Made by a program: the position numbers and the translations under genes. A DNA stretch of 64,000 bases from Stercoripulliclostridium_A sp045577735 (GTDB taxonomy: Bacteria; Bacillota; Clostridia; Christensenellales; DTU072), in the NCBI GenBank assembly GCA_045577735.1, contig JAZNIY010000008.1, positions 124,001 through 188,000 on the forward strand, read 5' to 3'. This document shows positions 26,235 to 34,449 of the stretch, piece by piece (positions within the stretch are counted from its first letter, which is position 1; every line of letters starts with the position of its first letter). The notes under the pieces are model-generated. The model was given only the letters and a program-made list of their open reading frames with translations. It did no database searches and was not told where the DNA came from.

Positions 26235-26559
26235 CTAGGTGTCCCGCTTTTCGCAATAGGTAACCTATGGTTGAACCTATTTCTTCAAAACTAGCTTCCC
26301 TTATTGGCTCACGTGCAACTACAACGTAATTGTGAGTAGTCTTCAAACGAGGCATATAGGTCGCAAATTGTTCGTAAATCCTTCTTTTTACTAGGTTTCT
26401 TACCACACTTTTGCCTATCTTTTTGCTTATACTTACGCCAACTTTATTGTTATGTGCAGGCACGAAATTAAGTACCATTAAAGGGGAGCCAATAGAGTTC
26501 CCCTTCTTATAAACGTAACTGAAACTAGCGTTTCGCTTAAGCCTATAGGCACTTTGCAT
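26227..26559 (-). CDS. rnpA: Ribonuclease P protein component
   Basis: RnpA is the protein subunit of RNase P, which matures tRNA 5' ends. The 110-residue protein has the hallmark RNLVKRRIYEQF (RNR motif) and the N-terminal YRLKRNASFSYVYKKG. It begins 5 bases after the rpmH stop. The Shine-Dalgarno is weak (ATTAAT), suggesting coupling to rpmH translation. The RNA subunit gene is not in the window. Confidence 0.95.
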   Translation of the reverse strand: MQSAYRLKRNASFSYVYKKGNSIGSPLMVLNFVPAHNNKVGVSISKKIGKSVVRNLVKRRIYEQFATYMPRLKTTHNYVVVAREPIREASFEEIGSTIGYLLRKAGHLDV

Positions 26560-26564
26560 ATTAA

Positions 26565-26699
26565 TTATGCAGCGAGCTTTGCTCTGCCTTTTCTTCTTCT
26601 ACGAGAGAGAACTCTACGGCCGTTCTTAGTGCTCATTCTTTGACGGAAACCATGTACTTTACTTCTTTGACGTTTTTTGGGTTGATAAGTTCTTTTCAT
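26565..26699 (-). CDS. rpmH: 50S ribosomal protein L34
   Basis: This 44-residue basic ribosomal protein begins MKRTYQPKKRQRSKVHGFRQ and ends GRRVLSRRRRKGRAKLAA. It is a textbook L34, read directly from the minus strand. A consensus promoter lies upstream, AGGAG is 8 bases before the ATG, and rnpA follows immediately. In Bacillota it marks the side of the origin opposite dnaA. Confidence 0.98.
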   Translation of the reverse strand: MKRTYQPKKRQRSKVHGFRQRMSTKNGRRVLSRRRRKGRAKLAA

Positions 26700-26768
26700 T
26701 GCTATTTTCTCCTATTCGGTTAATTTTATAATCTTACGCGCGTTTTATATTATTAAAAGCGCTATTGA

Positions 26769-26797
26769 ATTATAGCCTATAACCGAAATGCTGTCAA
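26769..26797 (-). promoter_or_regulatory. Sigma-A promoter of rpmH
   Basis: On the minus strand a perfect TTGACA (26792-26797), 17 bases, and a perfect TATAAT (26769-26774) lie about 70 bases upstream of the rpmH ATG. Confidence 0.9.
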
Positions 26798-26833
26798 GCA
26801 AAAAAGGGGGACTATAAAGTTAAATTGGTTGAA

Positions 26834-27529
26834 TCACAAACTTTTTTCGTTCAAATAAGCAAAAATCCCATTGGAAATTTTATTAGAGAGCAATTCTCTA
26901 TATTGTGCATCGGTTAGCAACTTTTCGTCTTCTTCATTAGAAAGAAAGCCACATTCTATTATGCAAGAAGGATAGAAAGAGCAATTCAAAATGTAGTAAT
27001 CACCCTTTAACGCACTAAAAGTACGCCCCACTCGTTCATTGTTTATTTCGTTTAGGCTTGCTTGCACGGCACGTGCCAAATTCTTTCCTTCTTCACTACC
27101 CGCATTAAAGAAAACCTGTGCTCCTCTCCTAGTAGAGTCCGGAAACTTGTTTTGATGTATGCTAACGACTAGGTTAGGCTTAGCCTCGTTAATAATACTT
27201 TTACGCCTTTCAAAATCATCTGCCTTAGTACCAATTCCATTTTCAAGTACGCTGTCTTTTTCACGCGTTAGCACTACTTTTACACCACGCTCTTCAAGCA
27301 CGTTTTTCAAGTTAAAGGCTACCAAAAGATTAATTTCCGATTCCGATACATCAGTCTTTGCACCTTTTACACCTTTATCACCGCCACCATGGCCGGCATC
27401 TATCACAACGGTATACTCGGGCTTTGGAAGAGCGCAATACAACGTCCAACCAGTAGCGCAAAATAGGCATATTACCAAAATTACACAAACACCTATCAAC
27501 AATTTACGCTTATCAACAACTAAAAACAT
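26834..27529 (-). CDS. cwlD: N-acetylmuramoyl-L-alanine amidase, CwlD-like
   Basis: This is a Zn amidase of the Amidase_3 family, 231 residues with one N-terminal membrane span (about residues 9-30). IDAGHGGGDKG holds a Zn His, SEINLLVAF the Zn Glu, and VVSIHQNKFPDSTRRGAQVF the second Zn His. IIECGFLSNEEDEKLL holds the catalytic Glu. The HQNKF-S-GAQVF form and short single-domain layout match CwlD, which makes muramic-delta-lactam in spore cortex. With yabPQ this supports a spore-forming ancestry. It could be a vegetative amidase instead. Confidence 0.88.
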   Translation of the reverse strand: MFLVVDKRKLLIGVCVILVICLFCATGWTLYCALPKPEYTVVIDAGHGGGDKGVKGAKTDVSESEINLLVAFNLKNVLEERGVKVVLTREKDSVLENGIGTKADDFERRKSIINEAKPNLVVSIHQNKFPDSTRRGAQVFFNAGSEEGKNLARAVQASLNEINNERVGRTFSALKGDYYILNCSFYPSCIIECGFLSNEEDEKLLTDAQYRELLSNKISNGIFAYLNEKSL

Positions 27530-27614
27530 ATACCTCTCCTATTTTTCGCCATAATTCGCATTTAGGTAACCCTTAGGGTGCTTTTTCGACTTTATTTGAC
27601 GTATTTTGCACCAC

Positions 27615-27655
27615 TTATCCACATATTACACACTTTATCCACAGAGTTATCCACA
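27615..27655 (+). other. DnaA box cluster, left
   Basis: Three perfect TTATCCACA boxes lie at 27615-27623, 27635-27643 and 27647-27655, all in the same orientation. They fall in the 225-bp gap between cwlD and radC. This is the rpmH-side cluster, comparable to the half-origin that in Bacillus lies between rpmH and dnaA. Confidence 0.88.
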
Positions 27656-27731
27656 ATTAAAGTATTATATGTCAAGTCGTTTTATTTGCTGATTAAAAGG
27701 TTGTTTTAAAATGTTTTGTGGTTTTATAGCG

Positions 27732-27756
27732 AAAAAAAAGGAGCCTCTCGCTCCTT
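27732..27756 (-). terminator. Intrinsic terminator after radC
   Basis: On the minus strand AAGGAGC and GCTCCTT pair around a 5-base loop and are followed by eight T residues. It overlaps the last bases of the radC stop. Confidence 0.88.
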
Positions 27757-28429
27757 ATATTTCCTCTTTCGGCAATCGATATATGCTAACCACCTCTTCA
27801 CCACAAACTATAAGATGATCCAATAACCTTATGCCCAGATTGCTTAGGTGTGCTTTGAGTTTTTCCGTCAAATACAAATCGTCCGTAGATGCTTCTTTAA
27901 CTCCATTAGGATGATTATGCGCAAGCGCAATACTCTTAGCATCCAATAAAATAGCACCTTTTGCTATCTTATTAAAGTCCATATCCAATCTGGATGACGT
28001 TCCGTCAGCAATTACCTTTTGGCCAATAATCTTCTCATTATCGTTGACGTATATTGCAATTAACCTTTCGTTATAACAATTTTTAAGTAGCCTTGCACAA
28101 TAATTAGCAAGCTGAGAATAATCGTTTGCGCTCCTTGTACGATTACGTTCATTCAAAGCGTTTGCCGATTCTACTATTGATTTATAAAGCGGAAAGGTGA
28201 TAGCTGCCATTTTAGGCATACCCGGAATAGTAAGAAGCTCCTCTTCTTTAGCATTAAGAAGGTTGTCTAGTCCACCAAATTCAAAAAGCAAAGTCCTGGC
28301 TAAAGGAGAAGTATCCTTTCTGGGAACAAAAGGGTACAAAAGAAATTCAACAATTTCGTGTGGAGCCATACCTTCTATGCCTCTCACTCTGATTTTATCG
28401 CGCATTCTTTCGCGTCTGCCTTCTGCCAT
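27755..28429 (-). CDS. radC: RadC-family JAB-domain protein
   Basis: The 224-residue protein has an N-terminal helix-hairpin-helix-like part (EELLTIPGMPKMAA) and a C-terminal JAB/MPN domain with AHNHPNGVKEASTDD, the HxHx7-10D metal motif. RadC proteins are associated with DNA metabolism and recombination, but their molecular role is unsettled. The start at 28429 has GGAG 5 bases upstream; the upstream frame adds a spurious hydrophobic stretch. It is divergent from the dipeptidase gene and lies between DnaA box clusters. Confidence 0.92.
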   Translation of the reverse strand: MAEGRRERMRDKIRVRGIEGMAPHEIVEFLLYPFVPRKDTSPLARTLLFEFGGLDNLLNAKEEELLTIPGMPKMAAITFPLYKSIVESANALNERNRTRSANDYSQLANYCARLLKNCYNERLIAIYVNDNEKIIGQKVIADGTSSRLDMDFNKIAKGAILLDAKSIALAHNHPNGVKEASTDDLYLTEKLKAHLSNLGIRLLDHLIVCGEEVVSIYRLPKEEI

Positions 28430-28538
28430 AGTATCTCCTAAAAATATTCTATATAAAAGATAACATATTTTCTTGAAATAGTGTATAATATTACGTAAGA
28501 AAAATAAATTTCTTATAATAAAGAAAGGAAATAGCAAT

Positions 28539-29849
28539 ATGAAAGTTTCGTTTGATGATGCAATCAAGAGTTTACAAGATTTAATAAAAATAAACTCAAT
28601 ACAAGGCCCGGCAACGGAAAGAGCACCATTTGGTGAAGGTAACGTAAAAGCCCTTGACTATTCGTTAAAACTACTTGAGAGTTTTGGTTTTAAAACGAAA
28701 AATGGGGATAATTATTATGGTTACGGCGAAGTTGGAAGTAATGATTTACCTTTGTTTGGTATACTAGCACACCTAGACGTGGTACCCATTTCACCTACTT
28801 GGCAACACGATCCATTCGGTGGAGAAATTGAAGACGGATACCTTTACGGTAGAGGTACTCTCGATGACAAAGGACCATTTATAGCATCACTTTACGCCTG
28901 TGCTCAACTGCTAAATGAGGGCTTAAAACCCACGAAACGCATTCGTTTTATACTTGGATGCAACGAGGAAAGTGGTTGGAAATGCATGGATGAATACACA
29001 AAGAGAGAAGAAATGCCCCTTGAAGGATTTAGCCCTGATGCTGACTTTCCAGTCATAAACTGCGAGAAAGGTGTAGTATATCACAAAGTATCGGTACCCA
29101 AACCTGCATTTTTATTAAATATTAAATGTGGTGAAAGAGCTAATATAGTACCCGACAAAGCAAGCGCAACCGTAATAAATAAGGATGGTTTAATTGCTAG
29201 AGCCTTATCTAACGGCGCCGTAGTAGAAGAAAATGGCAATGAAATTACCATCACTACTTGTGGCATTAGTGCTCACGGTTCCACCCCTCAAAAAGGCGAC
29301 AACGCACTAACGAAGCTTCTCTATATACTCTCCCCTTACGACTCTACTATTTTGGCTGTCTACAATGCCTTCATTTCAAATGACGGAAAAGGAATGGCCC
29401 TTAATATTAGTGATGTTAAGAGTGGCAGTCTAACACTAAACCTAGGCGTTGCAGAAACGAATAACGATACTATATCATTCACTATCGATATTAGATATCC
29501 CCTTTCCATTACAATGGATGAAATAACCAATATATTTATTAATCACTTTAAGTCACTTAATGCGTTAGTTGAAAGAGGAGCTTACCATTTGCCTTTATAC
29601 GTAGCCAAGGACGATCCATTAATAGAAGCATTACTTGGAGCATACAATAGCGTTACAGGCACCACAGGGGAAGCCATAACCATAGGTGGTGGCACGTACG
29701 CAAGAGTTCTTCCAAAGGGAGTTGCGTTCGGACCGGTATTCCCCGGTGGTGAATCCAGAGTACATGGTGATGACGAACGAATTTTACTACAAGACTTCGC
29801 AAAAACAATAGAAATTTACAAAGAAGCCATTAAACGACTTTGTTTCTAG
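28539..29849 (+). CDS. pepV: Sapep/PepV-type Mn-dependent dipeptidase (M20)
   Basis: This is a cytosolic dipeptidase of family M20 with 436 residues. LAHLDVVPISPTWQHDPFGG, DGYLYGRGTLDDKGP and GCNEESGWKCMDEY carry the metal-binding His, Asp and Glu residues, and the layout with a large lid domain is that of PepV. It likely cleaves dipeptides after oligopeptide uptake, fitting the Opp operon elsewhere in the window. AAAGGA lies before the ATG. It is the only plus-strand gene between radC and the gene-free origin spacer and ends in a strong terminator. Confidence 0.92.
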   Translation: MKVSFDDAIKSLQDLIKINSIQGPATERAPFGEGNVKALDYSLKLLESFGFKTKNGDNYYGYGEVGSNDLPLFGILAHLDVVPISPTWQHDPFGGEIEDGYLYGRGTLDDKGPFIASLYACAQLLNEGLKPTKRIRFILGCNEESGWKCMDEYTKREEMPLEGFSPDADFPVINCEKGVVYHKVSVPKPAFLLNIKCGERANIVPDKASATVINKDGLIARALSNGAVVEENGNEITITTCGISAHGSTPQKGDNALTKLLYILSPYDSTILAVYNAFISNDGKGMALNISDVKSGSLTLNLGVAETNNDTISFTIDIRYPLSITMDEITNIFINHFKSLNALVERGAYHLPLYVAKDDPLIEALLGAYNSVTGTTGEAITIGGGTYARVLPKGVAFGPVFPGGESRVHGDDERILLQDFAKTIEIYKEAIKRLCF

Positions 29850-29879
29850 TTAAAAATGGCAATATTTTGGAATAATTCG

Positions 29880-29895
29880 TGCTCCACGTGGAACA
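29880..29895. other. parS: parS-like site 1
   Basis: TGCTCCACGTGGAACA is a near-perfect palindrome. It differs from the Bacillus parS consensus TGTTNCACGTGAAACA at two or three outer bases and keeps the CACGTG centre. It lies between the dipeptidase stop and its terminator. Confidence 0.8.
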
Positions 29896-29928
29896 CTTTC
29901 AAGCCATTCTCTTAGTCCTTGTTGATTT

Positions 29929-29955
29929 TAGCACCCTCTATGGGTGCTACTTTTT
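29929..29955 (+). terminator. Intrinsic terminator after the dipeptidase
   Basis: TAGCACCC and GGGTGCTA form a perfect 8-bp stem with loop TCTAT, followed by CTTTTT. Confidence 0.9.
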
Positions 29956-30168
29956 ACCTATTTTCGCGACTTTAAGCCCAAAATATGCCACTTTTTAGCA
30001 CTTTTTCAGCCCATACAAAATATACTCCCGAATTTCTTTTGCCATTGTTCAACACAAATTTCCGTGAAACATTTCGTATTGTTGAACATTCGTTCAGTTA
30101 TAGGGAAGTTACCCGCTATTTTATTACCCATAAAAGAACAGCCTAAGCTACGCCACAACACGGTGTAT

Positions 30169-30184
30169 TGTTCAACGTGGAACA
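30169..30184. other. parS: parS-like site 2
   Basis: TGTTCAACGTGGAACA: palindromic arms TGTTC and GAACA around the parS-like centre. Confidence 0.82.
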
Positions 30185-30243
30185 TTCGAATTACCACACA
30201 TACTTATCTTGCTATTTCCAACGTTTTATCACATCTAACGCAT

Positions 30244-30259
30244 TGTTTCATGTGAAACA
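30244..30259. other. parS: parS-like site 3
   Basis: TGTTTCATGTGAAACA: one base from the classic TGTTTCACGTGAAACA. It is identical to site 5. Confidence 0.88.
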
Positions 30260-30375
30260 TTAACATCCATCCCATGCAGATATAAAAATATTCCAAATTT
30301 AACGGTTTATTTCTTTGAGAAAATTGACCAATTTTTAACAAGTTTTAGATGACTTTTTTTATTATTTACAATAAT

Positions 30376-30391
30376 TGTTCAACGTGAAACA
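30376..30391. other. parS: parS-like site 4
   Basis: TGTTCAACGTGAAACA: one base from the Bacillus site TGTTCCACGTGAAACA. Confidence 0.88.
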
Positions 30392-30498
30392 TTCAGGCAC
30401 AATTCTTCTGTTTCCATTAGACTTATTAATATTATTTAATTAAACATCTACAATATTAATACAATATGATAACATTATTACATAACCTTCAGCTGATA

Positions 30499-30514
30499 TG
30501 TTTCATGTGAAACA
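30499..30514. other. parS: parS-like site 5
   Basis: TGTTTCATGTGAAACA, identical to site 3, within the AT-rich spacer. Confidence 0.88.
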
Positions 30515-31136
30515 ATGTGACAAAAAAGTAGTGGTTAAAGATAAAATAACTGATATTTTACATTTTTTATCGCATAATCGTTCATCATACAACGTTAAAT
30601 ACTTTGAATTTTTACATTTTATGGTATTTTATTAATAAAGTGGGTTATAAATAATTTTAAATCATATATTTTTTTAGAATTAAACGAAGCTGTTAAATAT
30701 TGAACTTATTTTAAAAAATTTTACGTTCTTTTTTATTAAATCATAACATTATTAGGTTAATAAATGTATTTGTTGTATAATAAACATGCGAAATAGTACA
30801 ATATCAGTATAAAAGTGTAATTAATTATACATTTTTTATTTTAAATTAATAATTTCTTTTCACCATAAACAATTTTATTGTAAATTCAATAAATTTTTAT
30901 AAAAAGAGGTAAAAATTGTGTTATTAGCGTGTTCATCATACAACAATTATCGTTTTTATACAGAAAGAAGTTATATATTTAATCAATATAATTTAAAAAC
31001 AGGATAAATTTCTTCACGATAAACTATTTTTATATATTAAATCATTTATCATCCTATTAATACAGCAATTCAAACAGATAATTACACCAAAATAGGTGGT
31101 TTTGCTCTACGTACAACACTAATTTTAGTATTTTTA

Positions 31137-31183
31137 TGTTGATAACTTTGTTAATTGTGGATAACTTAACCTACTTATCCACA
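31137..31183. other. DnaA box cluster, middle
   Basis: TGTGGATAA (31156-31164) and TTATCCACA (31175-31183) are perfect boxes in inverted orientation 10 bases apart. TGTTGATAA (31137-31145) is a one-mismatch box beside them. They mark the right end of the AT-rich spacer. Confidence 0.85.
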
Positions 31184-31392
31184 ATTTTAGTTCAATTTGT
31201 AACATTTTCGTTAAAGAGAATATTTATTCCCTTTTAAACGGTTTATTATATTGTAATCATAATCTATACGTTGTTTATCATAGCATCATGCCCTTCAACA
31301 CTCCGTTTATTTTATCGAAATTTTAATAGTATAGAGAATGGCCAAAATATGGGACAAGCTGAACCTTTACATAAATTGTAAATATATAACTA

Positions 31393-31421
31393 TTGACAAT
31401 GATATTAAAAAAATGTATACT
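31393..31421 (+). promoter_or_regulatory. Sigma-A promoter of the Y-family polymerase gene
   Basis: TTGACA (31393-31398), 17 bases, then TATACT (31416-31421), 53 bases before the ATG at 31474. Confidence 0.88.
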
Positions 31422-31426
31422 ATACA

Positions 31427-31440
31427 AGAATAAATGTTCG
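31427..31440 (+). promoter_or_regulatory. Candidate LexA (SOS) box
   Basis: AGAATAAATGTTCG matches 11 of 14 positions of the Bacillota LexA operator (consensus CGAACATATGTTCG, one strand). It sits over the expected transcription start of the Y-family polymerase gene, the right place for SOS repression. The inference rests on both match and position. Confidence 0.55.
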
Positions 31441-31473
31441 TATATTACAATTAATGTAAATAGTAGAGTGATT

Positions 31474-32736
31474 ATGGATAATAATAAATGGTTCTTTTGC
31501 ATAGATATGAAATGCTTCTTTGCATCGGTTGAATGTGTGGAAAGGGGACTTAATCCTTTTGACACACCTCTTGCCGTTGTTGATTCCAGTAGAGGTGTGA
31601 ATGCAATTTGTCTGGCAATATCACCAAAAATGAAGGCTCTGGGCATTAAAAACAGGTGTCGATTTAATGATATTCCAAAAGGTATTTCATTTATTGATGC
31701 CATTCCAAGAATGATGAAATACATAGAATATGCTTCAAGAATTTATGACGTTTATCTTGATTACGTGTCCCCTGACGACGTACACGTTTACTCAATCGAC
31801 GAAGCTTTTATAGACGTAACCGCTTACTTAAAAACCTACAAAACCACTCCTAAAAAATTTGCAAAATTTTTAATTGATGAAATTGCTTTAAGGACCGGGA
31901 TTCCGGCGACTTGTGGTATTGGTACAAACCTTTATCTTTCAAAAATAGCACTTGATATTTCGGCAAAAAAGAACAAAGACCACATTGGCTTTTTGACGGA
32001 GGAATTGTTCAAATTAACTCTCTCTAAACATCAACCTTTAACCGACTTTTGGGGCATTGCAAGGGGAACGGTAACAAGACTTAATAAGTATGCTATTTAC
32101 GACATGGAGGGTATTAGAAAAATTGATCCTAACGTTCTTTACAAGGAATTTGGTATTAATGCGGAGTTGCTAATCGACCACTCTTACGGGAGAGAAAATT
32201 GTACCATCCAAGACATTAAAAATTACAAGACAAAGTCTAGGAGCATATCAAACTCTCAAATACTATTTAGTGATTATGAAACGGAGAAGGCAAAGCTTGT
32301 TTTACAGGAGATGACTCTAACTGCTTGTCAGGAGTTGTTAAAAAGAAAAGTAATTGCAAATAGCGTTTCCATATACGTAGGGTACTCTAAAGATACCATT
32401 AAGCCGGCAGGTAGTAGCATTAAACTTAAAAACGCTACTTCTTCATACAATATAATAAGCAAATACGTAGATTATCTTTTTGATAAAATTGTAGTTTCGG
32501 GTATCCTAATTAGAAGATTAGGAATATCATTTGGTGGAATTATGGATGAAAGTGCAGAAGGGTACGACTTCTTTACAGACCTGGATTCACTAAAAAAAGA
32601 ACGTACTTTGGAGCGTACTATTCTAAACATAAAAAGCAAATACGGCAAAAATGCAATCCTTCGTGGGTTTGATTTACAAGAGGGTGCAACTCAAAAAGAA
32701 AGAAACAAGCTAATAGGTGGACACAACGGTGGATAG
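31474..32736 (+). CDS. Y-family DNA polymerase (UvrX/DinB-like)
   Basis: This is a translesion DNA polymerase with 420 residues. FFCIDMKCFFASVECVERG contains the first catalytic Asp, and VYSIDEAFIDVT contains the SIDE catalytic pair. CGIGTNLYLSKIALDISAKK and the thumb and little-finger regions follow. The YolD partner downstream points to the UvrX/YqjW branch rather than housekeeping DinB. The start at 31474 is chosen because MDNNKWFFCID matches family N-termini; the earlier codons lie in the promoter/operator. It overlaps yolD by 8 bp. A consensus promoter and LexA-like box suggest induction by DNA damage. It lies between the parS/AT-rich region and dnaN. Confidence 0.93.
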   Translation: MDNNKWFFCIDMKCFFASVECVERGLNPFDTPLAVVDSSRGVNAICLAISPKMKALGIKNRCRFNDIPKGISFIDAIPRMMKYIEYASRIYDVYLDYVSPDDVHVYSIDEAFIDVTAYLKTYKTTPKKFAKFLIDEIALRTGIPATCGIGTNLYLSKIALDISAKKNKDHIGFLTEELFKLTLSKHQPLTDFWGIARGTVTRLNKYAIYDMEGIRKIDPNVLYKEFGINAELLIDHSYGRENCTIQDIKNYKTKSRSISNSQILFSDYETEKAKLVLQEMTLTACQELLKRKVIANSVSIYVGYSKDTIKPAGSSIKLKNATSSYNIISKYVDYLFDKIVVSGILIRRLGISFGGIMDESAEGYDFFTDLDSLKKERTLERTILNIKSKYGKNAILRGFDLQEGATQKERNKLIGGHNGG

Positions 32737-33052
32737 AGAAAATAGAGCAAAACAGTTCATGCCTTTCGACGCATTAAAGGGGTTAAAAGAGGAGCTTAAA
32801 CATTGCGAGGAACGCCGTTTAAGAGAGAATAAGAGAGAATTACTAGACGAGGAAATAGAAGCTCTCACACGCGCTTTAAACAGCCTTAAAAGGGGAATGA
32901 TTATTAATATAACCTATTATGATTTCATCAAGGAAAGATACCTTACGATTGACGACGTATTCACTTCACTAAGGCGAGATACGCGCTTTTTAATAACGGA
33001 AAATCACAAGATATATTGGGATGATTTACTTGAAGTCAAAATACTAAGTTAA
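32729..33052 (+). CDS. yolD: YolD-like protein
   Basis: YolD-family proteins are small partners encoded next to Y-family polymerases such as UvrX. RENRAKQFMPFDALKGL is the family signature; the predicted rest is helical then beta-rich, ending DDLLEVKILS. I prefer the GTG at 32729 over the GTG at 32717 because AGGTGG lies 8 bases upstream. That gives 107 residues and an 8-bp overlap with the polymerase stop. The exact biochemical role of YolD is not known. It ends 100 bp before dnaN, which converges on it. Confidence 0.9.
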   Translation: MDRENRAKQFMPFDALKGLKEELKHCEERRLRENKRELLDEEIEALTRALNSLKRGMIINITYYDFIKERYLTIDDVFTSLRRDTRFLITENHKIYWDDLLEVKILS

Positions 33053-33100
33053 AGTTTTTATGCGCTGTTATTTTATTTTTTCAAAATAGGTTTTTAGCGC

Positions 33101-33140
33101 AAAAAAAAATCGCACCTTTTAAAGTGCGATTATCTTTTTG
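33101..33140 (-). terminator. Bidirectional terminator between yolD and dnaN
   Basis: ATCGCAC (33109-33115) and GTGCGAT (33124-33130) form the stem. Nine A residues on the left give a long U-run for dnaN (minus), and ATCTTTTT on the right can serve yolD. Confidence 0.88.
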
Positions 33141-33153
33141 ATATTTTCTTTTA

Positions 33154-34260
33154 TTAGCCCAACATACGAATGGGAAGAACCATATAAAGGAACTTGTCGC
33201 CTTCTTTTGGAACGATAATCGTAGGAGAGGTTGCGCCACTAAATTTGATGTCGATGAAGTCTTCCTTAATCTTGTTAAGAGCATCGGCTAGGAAACGAGA
33301 ATTGAAAGCGATATCGAGGTCTTTTCCTTCGAGAGCGCAGTTAACGGTTTCACGAATTTTACCAATATCGGAAGTGGAATTAATTTCTATTACGTTACCG
33401 GAAATAGAGAGTTTTAGGTAGTTGTGCTTTTGTTTTTTTGCAACGAGGGAAGCTCTGTCAAGACCACTAATAAAGTTGTCCTTTTCTACGGTTACGTGAG
33501 TAGTGAAAGTAGCGGGAATAAGCTTCTTGTAATCGATATAATCGCCGTCAATCAGTCTAGTGGTGATAACGGTATTTCCAAGATCGAAAAGAACTATGTT
33601 CTTTTGCATAGTAATCTTAACGAGTTTGTCGCCTTCTTCTAGTATTTTTGCAATTTCGGAAAGAGTTTTACCTGGGATAATAATCTTATATTCACCCTTT
33701 GAAGAATCCACAACTTCGCACTTTGCATAACCCAGTCTATATCCGTCAAGAGCAACTGCTGTGAGTTGATCGGCTTGCAAATCTAAAAGGATACCTTTAA
33801 GAATGGGACGATTGTCATCTTGAGCTACGCAGTAGCTGATGGATTCTATTGCTTCTTTTAGGTCGCCTTCCTTAACTTTGATGTATACTTCGTCGGAAAC
33901 CTTTCTAATTTCGGGGTATGTATCTTCTTCTAAGCATTGAATTTCGGTTTCGTTGTCGCCGTATCTAATAGAAAGAGAGGTTCCTAGTTTTTCTAGTTCG
34001 ATTTCATCAAGATAGGTTAGTTTTTTAACGAATTCGTTTAGGAATTTACCATTAACTACACATTCGCCTTCAATTTTAACGGAAGCCTTAATTTTAGTTT
34101 CGATAAATAGTTCGAGGTCGGTAGCGGAAATGGTAACGGTGTCACCTTGAACGGAAAGTTTAATACCTTCCAAAATTGGAATATTAGGTTTAGCCGATAT
34201 CGCTTTGGATACGGTAGAAGTTGCATTAGAAAACTCTTCGGTATTGCATATGAATTTCAT
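33154..34260 (-). CDS. dnaN: DNA polymerase III beta sliding clamp
   Basis: DnaN is the ring-shaped processivity clamp of replication. Its 368 residues form three repeated domains (MKFICNTEEFSNATSTVSKA..., ILKGILLDLQADQLTAVALDGYRL..., ending VLPIRMLG, the classic C-terminus). GGAG lies 7 bases before the ATG. The 189-bp gap separating it from dnaA carries the candidate origin unwinding elements. recF and an S4-domain protein, which usually follow dnaN, are absent; a terminator and the convergent yolD follow instead. Confidence 0.97.
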   Translation of the reverse strand: MKFICNTEEFSNATSTVSKAISAKPNIPILEGIKLSVQGDTVTISATDLELFIETKIKASVKIEGECVVNGKFLNEFVKKLTYLDEIELEKLGTSLSIRYGDNETEIQCLEEDTYPEIRKVSDEVYIKVKEGDLKEAIESISYCVAQDDNRPILKGILLDLQADQLTAVALDGYRLGYAKCEVVDSSKGEYKIIIPGKTLSEIAKILEEGDKLVKITMQKNIVLFDLGNTVITTRLIDGDYIDYKKLIPATFTTHVTVEKDNFISGLDRASLVAKKQKHNYLKLSISGNVIEINSTSDIGKIRETVNCALEGKDLDIAFNSRFLADALNKIKEDFIDIKFSGATSPTIIVPKEGDKFLYMVLPIRMLG

Positions 34261-34289
34261 ATAGTATCTCCTTATTTATATAAGATAGG

Positions 34290-34327
34290 ATTATTAATAA
34301 TAATAAGCTCGGTTGATATGTGGATAA
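34290..34327 (-). other. oriC: Candidate origin unwinding element: DnaA box, GC-rich hexamer and DnaA-trios
   Basis: Read on the minus strand from dnaA towards dnaN: a perfect TTATCCACA box (34319-34327), six bases, then the complement of GCTCGG (34307-34312). Next come four consecutive triplets that on the plus strand read 3'-AAT-5' (34295-34306), then AT-rich DNA. The order and strand match the DnaA-trio unwinding system described for Bacillus between dnaA and dnaN. Confidence 0.75.
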
Positions 34328-34391
34328 GTTTTAAGAAAGCAATATTTTACTCTTAAACTTGGGATAAAATGGTAAAAAACTTATTTTTCAA

Positions 34392-34431
34392 TGTGGATAA
34401 AAAGTTGATTCATATCAAGGTGTAATCCACA
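34392..34431. other. Further DnaA boxes in the dnaA-dnaN gap
   Basis: TGTGGATAA at 34392-34400 is a perfect box. TAATCCACA at 34423-34431 is a one-mismatch box in the opposite orientation. Together with the unwinding element they form the right-hand cluster. Confidence 0.75.
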
Positions 34432-34449
34432 CTTTTAAAAGTTTTCCAC

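Larger units (their letters stand above)
30300..31136. other. Extremely AT-rich gene-free spacer beside the parS cluster
   Basis: I find no supportable gene, ribosome site or stable hairpin here, apart from parS sites 4 and 5 within it. Two 60-base lines counted by hand (30661-30720 and 30781-30840) hold only 9 and 11 G/C bases. The spacer is bounded on the right by DnaA boxes. It could be a secondary unwinding region or simply origin-associated spacer. Confidence 0.6.

Noticed and set aside
30057..30071. AATTTCCGTGAAACA as a sixth parS site
   Set aside because: Only the right half matches; four mismatches lie in the left half and centre.
29944..30255. An open frame of about 100 codons across parS sites 2 and part of 3
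   Set aside because: It has no ribosome site, the composition is that of noncoding AT-rich DNA, and the frame spans DNA-binding palindromes.
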